64,000 nucleotides of DNA, from positions 118,275,987 through 118,339,986 of the forward strand of contig NC_081185.1 of the NCBI RefSeq assembly GCF_029867415.1. The letters are read 5' to 3'. The stretch comes from Vicia villosa. Taxonomy: Eukaryota > Streptophyta > Magnoliopsida > Fabales > Fabaceae. Below, piece after piece: positions 46,276 through 57,576 of this stretch (positions within the stretch are counted from its first letter, which is position 1; each line of letters starts with the position of its first letter). The notes beneath the pieces are model-generated. The model saw only the letters and a list, made by a program, of their open reading frames with translations, made no database searches and was not told where the DNA came from. The position numbers were made by a program, and so were the translations under genes.

Positions 46276-47387
46276 CATTATTCAATCCATTTTGTCTTGG
46301 ATAGAATTACTCTAAAAGGACGTGTCCTTTGAAGCTACTGCTTCATTATAATGTTGGGCAAGAATATGGAGTAAAGGAATAGTTTAAAATGGGTGAATAG
46401 ACCTTTTTTTTTAAAATAGACCAATTTTTTCCAAAATGTAATATTCGAGTTTTCAAACACGGAAGTCTTAAAGCGAAAATAGAGAGTTTATGCTTATATT
46501 GGAAATTAACCATGGAGACAATTTACACAATTCACAAGTATATTAGATTGTTTAGATATTGCTTCCAAAGAGTTACAAACTACACATAATTGACAATTCA
46601 TAAATCACACGCAATGTGTTATTTACAAATCACCAATTATTACAGGATTCTAACACCACTAGTCCATAACTTTTAATCAGCATTAAAATAGAATCAGGTT
46701 CCGATTATAACAAAACCGAATCTTCTGTAATAAATCGCTACTAAAAGAAATAAACGATAAACTACAACAAGAAACAATCCTCTAAACATGAAATAACCTA
46801 CGAAAATTGAAATGCAAGAGTGAGAGAGAGAGAGAGAGAGAGTACACTGATTCGCTGTCGCGCGTGGATAAAAAACGAGTAACTTTATCAAAAACGAGTA
46901 ATTTATAAAAACATTAGTTTAGCGATAACGACAACTCAAATATTGTTCTCGCAAGGAATCTTGATTATTACTAACCAACAGTAAATCGATTTATGGGGGG
47001 TTCGATTTTAGGTTCGATTAAGAAAAAGTGATTAAAAAAGTGATTATCAAAATAAGTTGAAACGACAATTCTACTAGTTCAGGTACCAACTTATCAGTGG
47101 TTCATAAAACATCAATCCCCTAAGCGGATTCTTTTCCCCTACCGATTACAACACCAATTAACAAGCGAAATTGATACTATAAGATTTCATTCCTATTTTC
47201 CGAATTAAGAAAACGAATCAGCACAATCATGAATTAAGCAAACATGATTCTAACTTAAGTAGTTTAACGATTAAGCAACGATAAAATACGATAAAGGTAA
47301 AAGAACATCAATCAACCGGTATAAATCAACAGTATTCTATATAAGTCAAATTAAGCAAACAAGACATATAGATTAATATTGAAAGGG
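46276..47387. other. AT-rich DNA, no gene seen; short GA repeat
   Basis: It contains a (GA)n run at about 46820-46842 and no domain-bearing frame. It is the left half of the target region of the Sirevirus; the right half resumes at 57577. Confidence 0.6.
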
Positions 47388-47392
47388 AAAAG
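47388..47392 (+). repeat. Target-site duplication AAAAG, left copy
   Basis: AAAAG before TGTTAGAACAAG. Repeated at 57572-57576. Confidence 0.95.
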
Positions 47393-48601
47393 TGTTAGAA
47401 CAAGATTTGTTCTGATCAATATTCTTAGTTTTGATGATAACAAGGATATGAATTTTGTGTGAGATAATGTGGTACTCTAATACATTGCAATTACCCTTTC
47501 AGGAAATATATAAAGAATATGCACAAATCAGCGCTCAGAAGCTTTGTCTCAGAAGGTTCAGCATGCAACATCAGAACATGGTCTGGCAAGACATCAGAAG
47601 ATGGTCAAGGCAGAATCAGAACATGGGTCTATGGAAGCATCAGAAGAACTTGAGATCAGAAGCAGAAGCACTGAAAGTTCTCATGGTATCACGCTCAGAA
47701 GCACTTCAAGGTCAGAAGACAAGAAGATGCTATGCACCAAGCTGTTTGACTCTGGTGATATTCAAATGTTGTATACACAAACATCAGATCAGAAGAAAGT
47801 ACAGGTGGCAGGCTACGCTGACTGACAAAAGGAACGTTGGAAGCTATTAAAGGCAACGTCAGTAGACACAGCGTGAACAAGGCTCGAGGTAGTTGACAAA
47901 AGCGTGAAACATTAAATGCAATGCTGTACGGAATACGCAAAGCATTAAATGCTCCCAACGGTCATCTTCTCAAGTGCCTATAAATATGAAGTTCTGATGA
48001 GAAGCATAAAAAGAATGATTTGCTAACAATAAACTTGCTGAAACGCTGTTCAAACTCAAAAGCTCAGAAACTTCATCTTCATCAAAGCTCACTACATTGC
48101 TGTTGTAATATATTAGTGAGATTAAGCTTAAACGTTAAGAGAAATATCACTGTTGTGATTATAGATTTTCAGAAGCATTGTAAAACTCTTATTTGATTAC
48201 ATTAATTTGTAAGTAACTAGAGTGATCAAGTGTTGATCAGGATACTCTAGGAAGTCTTAGCTTGTGTCTAAGCAGTTGTAGGTAGAGTGATCACGTGGTG
48301 GTCAGGATACTCTAAGAAAGTCTTAGCTTGTGTCTAAGCATTTGTTCCTGGAGTGATCAGGTTGTGATCAGGATACTCTAGAAGACTTAGTCGCGGACTA
48401 AGTGGAAAACCATTGTAATTTGTTGCGATTAGTGGATTAAATCCTCAGGTGAGGTAAATCACTCCGTGGGGGTGGACTGGAGTAGTTTAGTTAACAACGA
48501 ACCAGGATAAAAATAACTATGCAAATTGTTTTTATCGTTCAAGTTTTTAGACTACACTTATTCAAACCCCCCCCCCTTTCTAAGTGTTTTTCTATCCTTC
48601 A
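47393..48601 (+). repeat. Sirevirus C 5' LTR
   Basis: TGTTAGAACAAGATTTG to TTTTCTATCCTTCA. U3 contains nine CAGAAG hexamers between 47500 and 47850. TATA box is at 47979. A poly-C run lies near 48567. The frames inside U3 are repeat-driven and shared by all LTR copies, so they are not called as genes. Confidence 0.95.
47979..47986 (+). promoter_or_regulatory. TATA box of the Sirevirus LTR
   Basis: GTGCCTATAAATATGAAG, about 590 bases into the LTR. Conserved in the other Sirevirus LTRs of the window. Confidence 0.6.
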
Positions 48602-48602
48602 A

Positions 48603-48615
48603 TTGGCATCAGAGC
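48603..48615 (+). other. Primer-binding site, initiator Met-tRNA type
   Basis: TTGGCATCAGAGC one base after the LTR end. Same as in element A. Confidence 0.9.
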
Positions 48616-48687
48616 GTCGGTTCTAAGGTGCAAGCACTTAACCGTGTTTAGAAAAGATTTAGGAAGAGAAAAACGCTTCAGTAAAAG

Positions 48688-50613
48688 ATGGCTGGTGAAA
48701 TTTCAACAAATACATCTGCATCTACATCTGGCTCTGCTGAGCAATACAACGGTAGCAATGGTTATACTAGACCACCAGTATTTGATGGTGAAAACTTTGA
48801 ATACTGGAAAGATAAACTGGAAAGTTACTTTCTTGGTCTAGATGCTGATCTATGGGATCTTCTGTTGGATGGTTACAAACATCCTGTTAAAACTACTGGT
48901 GTAAGGCTCACAAGAAGCGAAATGACTGATGATCAAAAGAAAGAATTCAAAAATCATCACAAATGCAGGACTGTTTTGCTGAATGCTATCTCTCATGCTG
49001 AGTATGAGAAGATATCTAACAGGGAAACTGCCCATGATATATATGAGTCATTGAAAATGACCCATGAGGGAAATGCTCAAGTCAAGGAGACTAAAGCTCT
49101 TGCTCTAATCCAGAAATATGAAGCCTTCAAGATGGAGGATGATGAAGATATTGAGAAGATGTTCTCAAGATTTCAAACTCTAACTGCTGGATTGAGAGTT
49201 CTGGATAAAGGCTACACCAAGGCTGATCATGTAAAGAAGATTATCAGAAGCTTACCCAGAAGATGGGGTCCAATGGTGACTGCATTCAAGATTGCCAAGA
49301 ATCTAAATGAAGTTTCTTTGGAAGAGCTTATCAGTGCCTTGAGAAGCCATGAAATAGAGCTGGACGCAAACGAGCCTCAGAAGAAAGGTAAGTCTATTGC
49401 ATTAAAATCTAATGTTAAAAAATGCACTAACGCTTTTCAGGCTAGAGAAGAAGATCCCGAAGAATCAGAATCTGAAGAAGAAGATGAACTGTCCATGATC
49501 TCCAGAAGGGTATACCAACTCTGGAAGAGCAAGCAAAGGAAGTTCAGAGGCTTCAGAAGCTCAAAGAGATTTGAACGAGGAGAATCTTCTGGTGACAGAA
49601 GATCTGACAAGAAGAAGGCTGTCTGCTATGAGTGCAATGAGCCTGGACATTACAAGAACGAGTGTCCAAAACTTCAGAAGGAGAATCCCAAGAAGAAGTT
49701 TCATAAGAAGAAAGGTCTTATGGCAACATGGGATGATTCTGAATCAGAATCAGAATCAGACTCTGAAGGAGAGCAGGCCAACTTCGCGCTGATGGCTACA
49801 GAAGATGATGGATCAGAATCTACATCAGAATCAGATTCTGAAGAGGTATTTTCTGAACTATCTAGAGAAGAGTTAGTTTCCAGTTTAACAGAACTTCTAG
49901 AACTCAAGGCTCATCTTAGTATCAAATACAAAAGGCTGAAAAAGCAGTTTGAATTTGAAACTAAGAAGCTGGAAGTGGAAAATTCTGAACTGAAGGAAAA
50001 AGTTTCAAATCTATCCAAAGATAGTGGATCTCCTTCTGAAACAGAAAAATCCATTCCTAGCATGAATCATATTCTGAAAGAATATGACTCGAGCTTCAGA
50101 AAGTTCTTATCTAGAAGTATTGGCAGAAGTCATCTTGCTTCTATGATATATGGTGTTTCTGGAAACAGAAGGTTTGGTTTTGGCTATGAGGGTGATACCT
50201 CACATAAATTTGAACCTATTGATGATCTGAAGATCACATACAAGCCATTGTATGATCAGTTCAAATATGGCCATGAACATGATATTAGGCTCACTTCACA
50301 TGCACAGAAGTTTAACACTGTTCACACCAAGAAGCTTGTGACACATCCTAAGAAATATCATGCTGACAAACCTAAAGAATATCATGCTGTTCCTCCTGTT
50401 AAATATTTTGCTAAACCCAAGTTCAATTAGAACTTGAGGAGAACTAACAAGAAAGGACCCAAGAAATTGTGGGTACCTAAGGAGATGATAATTTCTGTTG
50501 CAGATATCCTTGGCGGCAAAGAGGACAAAAGGCAAAATGTCATGGTACCTGGACTCTGGGTGCTCGCGACACATGACGAGAAGAAGGTCTACACTCCAAG
50601 ACCTGGTGCTTAA
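48688..50613 (+). pseudogene. gag: Sirevirus C Gag, one amber stop near the C-terminus
   Basis: ATG at 48688. The frame is open to TAG at 50428 (580 residues). The same frame then continues to a TAA at about 50611, matching the 641-residue Gag of element A. The TAG replaces a Gln codon present in the minus-strand copy. Domains match that copy: capsid region, acidic tracts, CCHC knuckle CYECNEPGHYKNEC (49626-49667) and coiled coil. A Gag ending at the TAG would keep all of these, so particle formation may still be possible. It ends close to the pol frame, which lies one base forward. Confidence 0.88.
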
Positions 50614-52056
50614 ACCAGGTGGAGAAGTCAAGTTTGGAGGAGATCAGAAGGGCGAAATAATTGGCTCTGGAACCATAAGTCTTGGTAACTCTCCTTCCAT
50701 AACTAATGTACTTCTTGTTGAAGGATTAACGCATAACTTATTATCCATAAGTCAATTAAGTGACAATGGTTATGGCATAATCTTTAATCAAAAGTCTTGC
50801 AAGGCTGTAAGTCAGAAGGATGGCTCAATCCTATTTACAGGCAAGAGAAAGAACAACATTTATAAGATTGATCTTTCTGATCTTGAGAAGCAGAAGGTAA
50901 CTTGTCTTATGTCTGTTTCTGAGGAGAAATGGGTCTGGCACAGAAGATTAGGACATGCTAGTTTGAGAAAGATTTCTCAGATTAACAAACTAAATCTGGT
51001 CAGAGGACTCCCAAATCTGAAATACAAATCGGATGCTCTTTGTGAAGCATGTCAGAAGGGCAAGTTCTCCAGACCTGCATTCAAGTCTCCAGACTCTTGC
51101 ACATTGATCTGTTTGGCCCAGTCAAAACAGCTTCTGTCAGAGGGAAGAAATATGGATTAGTCATCGTTGATGATTATAGCCGCTGGACATGGGTAAAGTT
51201 CTTGAAACACAAGGATGAGTCTCATTCAGTGTTCTTTGAATTCTGCACTCAGATCCAATCTGAGAAGGAGTGTAAAATCATAAAGGTCAGAAGTGATCAT
51301 GGTGGTGAATTTGAGAACAAATTCTTTGAGGAGTTCTTCAAAGAAAATGGTATTGCCCATGATTTCTCTTGTCCTAGAACTCCACAGCAAAATGGAGTTG
51401 TAGAGCGAAAGAATAGGACTCTACAAGAAATGGCCAGAACCATGATCAATGAAACCAATATGGCTAAGCATTTCTGGGCAGAAGCAATAAACACTGCGTG
51501 TTATATTCAAAATAGAATCTCTATAAGACCTATTCTAAATAAGACTCCTTATGAATTGTGGAAGAACAGAAAGCCCAAAATTTCATATTTCCATCATTTT
51601 GGATGTGTATGTTTTATTCTGAATACTAAAGATTATCTTTGTAAGTTTGATTCTAAAGCACAAAAGTGTTTCCTTCTTGGATATTCTGAACGCTCTAAAG
51701 GCTACAGAGTATACAATACTGAAACATTGATTGTAGAAGAATCAATCAATATCAGGTTTGATGATAAGCTTGGTCTTGAAAAACCAAAGCAGTTTGAGAA
51801 TTTTGCAGATTTTGATATTGATATATCAGAAGCAGTAGAACCTAGAAGCAAAGCTGCAGAAGCTGGCAGTCTCAGAAGCAATGGATCAGAAGATCAAGTT
51901 GCTGCATCTTTAGAGAATCTCAGGATTTCTGAAGAACCAACAGTCAGAAGATCACCTAGACTTGCCTCAGCTCATTCAGAAGATGTGATCCTTGGAAAGA
52001 AAGATGATCCTATCAGAACAAGATCATTTCTAAAGAATGACAATCAGAAGCAGTGA
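50498..52056 (+). pseudogene. pol: Sirevirus C protease-integrase, frameshifted; RT and RNase H deleted
   Basis: Two overlapping frames. The first (50498-51160) has SWYLDSGCSRHMT and the pre-integrase WVWHRRLGHASLRKI. A deletion of about 28 bases near 51085, seen by comparison with element A, shifts the frame. The second (51049-52056) has HIDLFGPVK, VRSDHGGEFENKFF and PQQNGVVERKNRTL with integrase DDE residues, then the spacer before RT. The frame stops at 52056 (NDNQKQ). About 1.4 kb encoding RT and RNase H in element A has no counterpart, and the next sequence is the pol-env spacer. No functional polymerase can be made. Confidence 0.92.
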
Positions 52057-52456
52057 TCAGAATCAGAAGGCGTAAAGTCTATTCAAAAATTTACTGCTGT
52101 CATCTATTATCTGATGGTGAACACGTGTATGTACGGTTAGTACAAAGCGTGCAGTTGAAAAGACACCGACCTAGGTAACTGTGTTAAATCATTTCATTTA
52201 CCACGTTCTCTCACCTAACGTCACTTATCATTTAATGTAAATTGATTTCTCGTGATTCTGTAACTGTTCATTTTCTAATCTTATTTCATTTTTTTTAATC
52301 CGTATCTATATATTCTTTTCAAATCATCTCATATATCTTTTTCGCTCCTTGTCCCTCTTTCTTCTTGCATACTCTCTTTTGAAACCTTCTTAGTCGCTTC
52401 TAAAACCCTAACCGAAAACCCAGAGTTTGTTCTTCCTAGTTGTTCATTCTGTTTCA
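52057..52456 (+). promoter_or_regulatory. Spacer before the env-position ORF, possible internal promoter
   Basis: GTATCTATATATTCTTTTC (52303) is a TATA-like element, followed by a CT-rich leader and AACCCTAACCG. It is conserved in part with 22661-23124. A promoter role is inferred only. Confidence 0.35.
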
Positions 52457-55219
52457 ATGGCTCCTTCTTCATCTCAAAATGTTGATTCATCTACTCCTCT
52501 CCATATTCAAGATGAAGAGAATCAGGAACTCACTCCAGTCGTTGCGTGCTCCATTCCTAAGGATAAATTAGAAGTTCTATGTGAACTCATGGTTGATTTT
52601 GATAACATTGAAGAACACGATTTTCATCTCAAAGAAGATATAATTTTTCAAGGATGGACTTCGTTGTTCGCTGAGTTCTGTGGACCAGTCTACCCAGATC
52701 TTGTCAAGGAATTCTGGGTACATGCAGTTGTCGCCCCTAAATCAATCTTGTCCTTCGTTCATGGAAAGTTTGTGGTAGTGACTGAGAACATCCTAAGGAT
52801 GATGTTTGATCTGAGAAACGCTGAGGGAGCTTTTGAAATCGATCAAAGGGTAATTTGGGAAGATGTTTTATCTACTCTCTACCCAGACATAAATGAAACA
52901 AAGAATGTCAAGGAGTTGAGAGATCTCTACAAAATATGGACCAAGATTCTTCTTGGGTGTTTCTATCACAGGAAAGGGACACATGCTTCTGACTTCATCA
53001 AAAATGAACAAAAATACATTCTATATTGCATTGCCACTAAGAAGAAGGTTGATGCTATCTACATTATCTTCAACCATATGTGGAAGGCTGTGAAGGAGTC
53101 CAGAAATGCCTTCAGAGAAAAAATTTGTACCATCATTCCATTTGGTAGAATTATCCCAAATCTTTTGGTTCATTCCAAGATTGTTGAGGACCTGGAATCT
53201 GAAGGTATTATCAAAGACCTTGTTGTCACCTCTGGGGCCTGCCTGAATGCTTTCACGTTAAAGAAAATGAAAGTGATTAAGGCTATCATTAAGACTCCCC
53301 AACCTCTTGCTGGAACAAGAATCAGAAGAAAACCCGTTCTAGCTGAATTTGGAACCTTCTTCATTAGTGAGGTACCAAAAGTCAGAACTAGGTATCTGAA
53401 GTCACAAAAAGAGGATAAAAGTCTTAAGGATCAAGAGAAAGGTGCTCCAATTATAGTAAATCGCAAGAAGGAAGAAAGGACCAAAAGAAAGTTTGATCAT
53501 CCTGCTGCTACCACTGAGAAAGAAGTGGTCCCAGAAGAAGTCATTGCAAAGGTTGTTAAGGCTGTTTCTGTTGATTTTGAGAAGAAAAAGAAGGAAGTTG
53601 AGAAAAAGAAGAAGAAGTCAAATAACAATGCTGAGATTGTTGAAGTTGTTGAGAAGAAGAAAACCAGAAAAAGGAAGATGATTCTTCAAGAATCTGATGA
53701 AGAAAATGTTGTTCAAGAGGCTGTGAATCAACAGGAAGTTCTGGCGAGCGTCAAAAGGAAAGAGATCTCTAGTGGCAAAACAAAAATTGTTGAAGATCCA
53801 AAGAGTAAGAAGCAGAAGAAGACTGAGGCTGTGGTCAAAGCTCTTCAGAAAGCATCCAAAGGTATATGTATTTCTGAACCTGATTCTACTCCTGCTGGTA
53901 TTTCAGAAGTTGCACCAATAGCGGTTGCCCCTATCCCTGAACCAGAAAAAGACACATCAGAATCACCTATAACTATCCATGTTCTTACACCTCCATCTTC
54001 TCCTGTAACCATTCCTTCTTCTCCACCCACCATCAATCCTGTTCTGGATATACCACCCCTTCAAACTCTCTTTCCACCTCACACAAATATCTCCATCTCT
54101 CAACCTCCTCCCCATGCCAACTTTGAACCCATTCCTTCTACCTCTCAAAACAACCTTAGTTGTTCTGATCTTCCAACCTCTGCATCACATGAACAGCTAC
54201 TCCGTGATTGCAACTACACTCCCAAGCCTCGTCCTGAAGCTGAAGTGGTAGTGTTAGATTCTGATACTGAAGCAGAATCTTCTTATAGATTGGATAGAGA
54301 ACCTCAACCTTATCTCATTCCCAACCCTGCCTTTTCAAAAACCAAAATAAAATCCCGCCTTGTCCATCCTATTGGTGTAATTTTTGAAAAAGTAAAGAGG
54401 AATCTCAGAAGTATCTTTGACACCCTCAGAATTGTTGAAAGTTCTGGCCTGAATGACGTCGCTATGAGGAAGTTCTGGAGGATCTTACACAGAGAATCAG
54501 ATGCTCTATTTATAGAACTTCAGGAAGCCTGTGTAGAAGCTGCTCCACGGCCTCGTGGAATTCTGAGAAGCTATGAAGACTTCTGGTATGCCCGTCTCAG
54601 AGGAAGATATACCTTGGAAGAAAAGCCCTTTGTGGATGAATTGGAAGTAGCAAGATTGGCTGCTGCATTGGAAGCTAATCCTTGCAGGGAAATTGTGGTC
54701 TGGAGACCTCAATATCCAGTTCTGCTCGGGGATTTCAAGACCCTCTTTGACTTTCTGAGGGAAAACCCTTCTAAGGAAGACCCAAGCTTGGTCACTCCAG
54801 AAGTTGTTGACCCACCAGAAGTTGAAGGTCCTTCTGCCCCCAGGAATCTAGCTGCCATTCTTCAGGCACTTGAGAATGGAGATTCCGAGATTCCAGCTGC
54901 CGACTATGGAGATGCTTCTATGCAAGAAGCAGATGTAGAAGATCATGTTGCTGAATCAGTTCCTGTTGAGAAAATCCCTGCAAATGATCTATCAATGGAA
55001 GCTACAGATCACAATTCCATCCCGTTGGATAGAAGCTGTGAAGCTTCTTCTGATGAACCTTCCCGTCTTGCAAGAACTCTGGAAGTTCTTCAGAAGAATC
55101 AGGATGAGCAAAGCTCAATCAATGCTGAGTTTAGAGCTTTCATAGAGAAGCAGAATGAGCACAACAATGGGGTTCAAGAGATGCTGGCCAAGATCTTGTC
55201 AAGGCTAGGGTCGTCTTAG
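52457..55219 (+). CDS. Intact 920-residue ORF in the env-like position of Sirevirus C
   Basis: The start MAPSSSQNVD at 52457 (CAATGGCT, a good plant context) is preferred to an in-frame ATG 30 bases upstream. Residues about 30-250 (FQGWTSLFAEFCGPVYPDLV, EFWVHAVV) resemble the N-terminal domain of proteins annotated as putative plant transposon protein. A lysine-rich block at about 375-410 could be a nuclear signal or RNA-binding patch. A Pro/Ser-rich linker follows at about 505-560. The C-terminal region has RPRGILRSYEDFW and WRPQYPVLLGDF, and ends in a coiled coil at about 873-915 (RTLEVLQKNQDEQ). I see no signal peptide, membrane helix or furin-like site, so an envelope role is not supported by the sequence. 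Function unknown. The whole frame is open, unlike the gag and pol of the same element. Confidence 0.85.
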   Translation: MAPSSSQNVDSSTPLHIQDEENQELTPVVACSIPKDKLEVLCELMVDFDNIEEHDFHLKEDIIFQGWTSLFAEFCGPVYPDLVKEFWVHAVVAPKSILSFVHGKFVVVTENILRMMFDLRNAEGAFEIDQRVIWEDVLSTLYPDINETKNVKELRDLYKIWTKILLGCFYHRKGTHASDFIKNEQKYILYCIATKKKVDAIYIIFNHMWKAVKESRNAFREKICTIIPFGRIIPNLLVHSKIVEDLESEGIIKDLVVTSGACLNAFTLKKMKVIKAIIKTPQPLAGTRIRRKPVLAEFGTFFISEVPKVRTRYLKSQKEDKSLKDQEKGAPIIVNRKKEERTKRKFDHPAATTEKEVVPEEVIAKVVKAVSVDFEKKKKEVEKKKKKSNNNAEIVEVVEKKKTRKRKMILQESDEENVVQEAVNQQEVLASVKRKEISSGKTKIVEDPKSKKQKKTEAVVKALQKASKGICISEPDSTPAGISEVAPIAVAPIPEPEKDTSESPITIHVLTPPSSPVTIPSSPPTINPVLDIPPLQTLFPPHTNISISQPPPHANFEPIPSTSQNNLSCSDLPTSASHEQLLRDCNYTPKPRPEAEVVVLDSDTEAESSYRLDREPQPYLIPNPAFSKTKIKSRLVHPIGVIFEKVKRNLRSIFDTLRIVESSGLNDVAMRKFWRILHRESDALFIELQEACVEAAPRPRGILRSYEDFWYARLRGRYTLEEKPFVDELEVARLAAALEANPCREIVVWRPQYPVLLGDFKTLFDFLRENPSKEDPSLVTPEVVDPPEVEGPSAPRNLAAILQALENGDSEIPAADYGDASMQEADVEDHVAESVPVEKIPANDLSMEATDHNSIPLDRSCEASSDEPSRLARTLEVLQKNQDEQSSINAEFRAFIEKQNEHNNGVQEMLAKILSRLGSS

Positions 55220-55845
55220 ATTGAGTCTTTGTTGTTTTGTTTTTGCTTTTGCTGCATCTGTTTTTGTGCATCTTGTCTTCCTTCTCTTCGTGTACCTCTG
55301 TACTTGTCTGTTTGAACTTCAATGAAAATCATCATTTTTCTTCCGTGTGTTTCTTTTTGTTTTTATCTGAATCTTTTATGTTTTTGATGTTATGACAAAA
55401 AGGGGGAGAAATATGTGATAAATGATTTGATTTAATCAGTTGCTTTACTAACAGAACTTGCAAAGTTCTATGTTGTTAAGTTGTGTTGTTGCAGGAATTG
55501 AAGATTCTCTTTAAAGATCAACATCAGAAGCAACAAGATGAATCAAGTTCTTGGATTCTTGAAGCAAGCTGAGTGCTATGAAGCTTCAGAATCAGAATCA
55601 GAAGCAAGAAGGAAGAATGTTTAGATATTCTGATGATCTGAAACATTATGTCTATTTGTTCTGATACATTCTATATGGCTTATATGGCTCTGATACATAT
55701 TATGTGTTCTGAAACATATTTTATGTTCTGATTCATTCATGCTGACTTTTGTCGTTTAGTTTTGTTCTGTAACATTTCAGGATGTAGAGATGCTCTGATG
55801 AAGCTCTGGTACATTCAACAATGTTCTGATATATTCTAGCATGAA
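55220..55845 (+). other. Sirevirus C 3' untranslated region
   Basis: It contains AAAAAGGGGGAGAA at 55398 (a distal polypurine-like tract). Homologous to 15216-15918 and 21521-22262 on the other strand. No gene. Confidence 0.75.
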
Positions 55846-56140
55846 GTGATGAAAGAAGAAATTCAAGCTCTGAAGCTGTCCCAATGGAAGCAGAAATCAG
55901 AAGCTGTGAATGATCTGAAGATCAAAGAAATTCAAGTTCTGAAGCTGTCCGATGGAAGCAGAAATCAGAAGCTGTGAATGTTCTGAAGATCAAAGAAATT
56001 CAAGTTCTGAAGCTGTCCGATGGAAGCAGAAATCAGAAGCTGTGAATGTTCTGAGGATCTAAAGAAATTCAATGTTCTGAAGCTGTCCTATGGAAGCAGA
56101 AATCAGAAGTCATGAATGTTCTGAAGATCAAGCACTGTGA
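55846..56140 (+). repeat. About 70-bp tandem repeat in the Sirevirus C 3' UTR, about four units
   Basis: Units: AAATTCAAGTTCTGAAGCTG, TCCGATGGAAGCAGAAATCA, GAAGCTGTGAATGTTCTGAA and GATCAAAG. Two units (about 55925-56050) are almost identical. Confidence 0.9.
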
Positions 56141-56194
56141 ATGTCTCTACTGAAATACTCAGGGAAGTCTTTTATTTATAAAATTCTTCTAGTA

Positions 56195-56365
56195 TTAATT
56201 TCAGGGGGAGATTATTCATCTCAGGGGGAGATTGTTAATCTCAGGGGGAGACATATTCACATGCTTATGCTATAGCTGTGTAAATTGTCTTTAGCCGCCT
56301 GCTCTTTCTGATTGCAAATTCATATCATTTATATATGTTTTTGTCATCATCAAAAAGGGGGAGAT
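56195..56365 (+). other. Repeated polypurine tracts of Sirevirus C
   Basis: Three CAGGGGGAGA copies (about 56203, 56222 and 56242) and the LTR-proximal AAAAAGGGGGAGAT (56352-56365). The proximal one is the expected plus-strand primer. Confidence 0.9.
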
Positions 56366-57571
56366 TGTTAGAACAAGATTTGTTCTGATCAATATTCTTA
56401 GTTTTGATGATAACAAGGATATGAATTTTGTGTGAGATAATGTGGTACTCTAATACATTGCAATTTCCCTTTCAGGAAATATATAAAGAGTATGCACAAA
56501 TCAGCGCTCAGAAGCTTTGTCTCAAAAGGTTCAGCATGCAACATCAGAACATGGTCTGGCAAGACATCAGAAGATGGTCAAGGCAGAATCAGAACATGGG
56601 TCTATGGAAGCATCAGAAGAACTTGAGATCAGAAGCAGAAGCACTGAAAGTTCTCATGGTATCACGCTCAGAAGCACTTCAAGGTCAGAAGACAAGAAGA
56701 TGCTATGCACCAAGCTGTTTGACTCTGATGATATTCAAATGTTGTATACACAAACATCAGATCAGAAGAAAGTACAGGTGGCAGGCTACGCTGACTGACA
56801 AAAGGAACGTTGGAAGCTATTAAAGGCAACGTCAGTAGACACAGCGTGAACAAGGCTCGAGGTAGTTGACAAAAGCGTGAAACATTAAATGCAATGCTGT
56901 ACGGAATACGCAAAGCATTAAATGCTCCCAACGGTCATCTTCTCAAGTGCCTATAAATATGAAGTTCTGATGAGAAGCATAAAAAGAATGATTTGCTAAC
57001 AATAAACTTGCTGAAACGCTGTTCAAACTCAAAAGCTCAGAAACTTCATCTTCATCAAAGCTCACTACATTGCTGTTGTAATATATTAGTGAGATTAAGC
57101 TTAAACGTTAAGAGAAATATCACTGTTGTGATTATAGATTTTCAGAAGCATTGTAAAACTCTTATTTGATTACATTAATTTGTAAGTAACTAGAGTGATC
57201 AAGTGTTGATCAGGATACTCTAGGAAGTCTTAGCTTGTGTCTAAGCAGTTGTAATTAGAGTGATCACGTGGTGGTCAGGATACTCTAAGAAAGTCTTAGC
57301 TTGTGTCTAAGCATTTGTTCCTGGAGTGATCAGGTTGTGATCAGGATACTCTAGAAGACTTAGTCGCGGACTAAGTGGAAAACCATTGTAATCTGTTGCG
57401 ATTAGTGGATTAAATCCTCAGGTGAGGTAAATCACTCCGTGGGGGTGGACTGGAGTAGTTTAGTTAACAACGAACCATGATAAAAATAACTGTGCAAATT
57501 TTTTTTATCGTTCAAGTTTTTAGACTACACTTATTCAAACCCCCCCTTTCTAAGTGTTTTTCTATCCTTCA
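56366..57571 (+). repeat. Sirevirus C 3' LTR
   Basis: Same ends as the 5' LTR. The few differences include a GGTAG to AATTAG change and shorter poly-C. Confidence 0.95.
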
Positions 57572-57576
57572 AAAAG
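57572..57576 (+). repeat. Target-site duplication AAAAG, right copy
   Basis: Identical to 47388-47392, directly after TATCCTTCA. Confidence 0.95.

Larger units (their letters stand above)
47393..57571 (+). mobile_element. Sirevirus C, plus strand, lacking RT and RNase H
   Basis: LTRs of 1209 and 1206 bases, nearly identical by eye, are flanked by AAAAG. Order: 5' LTR, Met-tRNA primer site, gag, protease and integrase, deletion of RT-RNase H, intact env-position ORF, repeats, repeated polypurine tracts and 3' LTR. Similar LTRs and a perfect duplication indicate a recent insertion. The missing RT means it could move only with enzymes supplied by another copy, unless the deletion happened after insertion. 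Confidence 0.95.

Noticed and set aside
47455..47850. 131-codon frame in the Sirevirus LTR, repeated at 56428
   Set aside because: It is made of CAGAAG-type repeats, overlaps another frame of similar length, and is broken in the other LTR copies.
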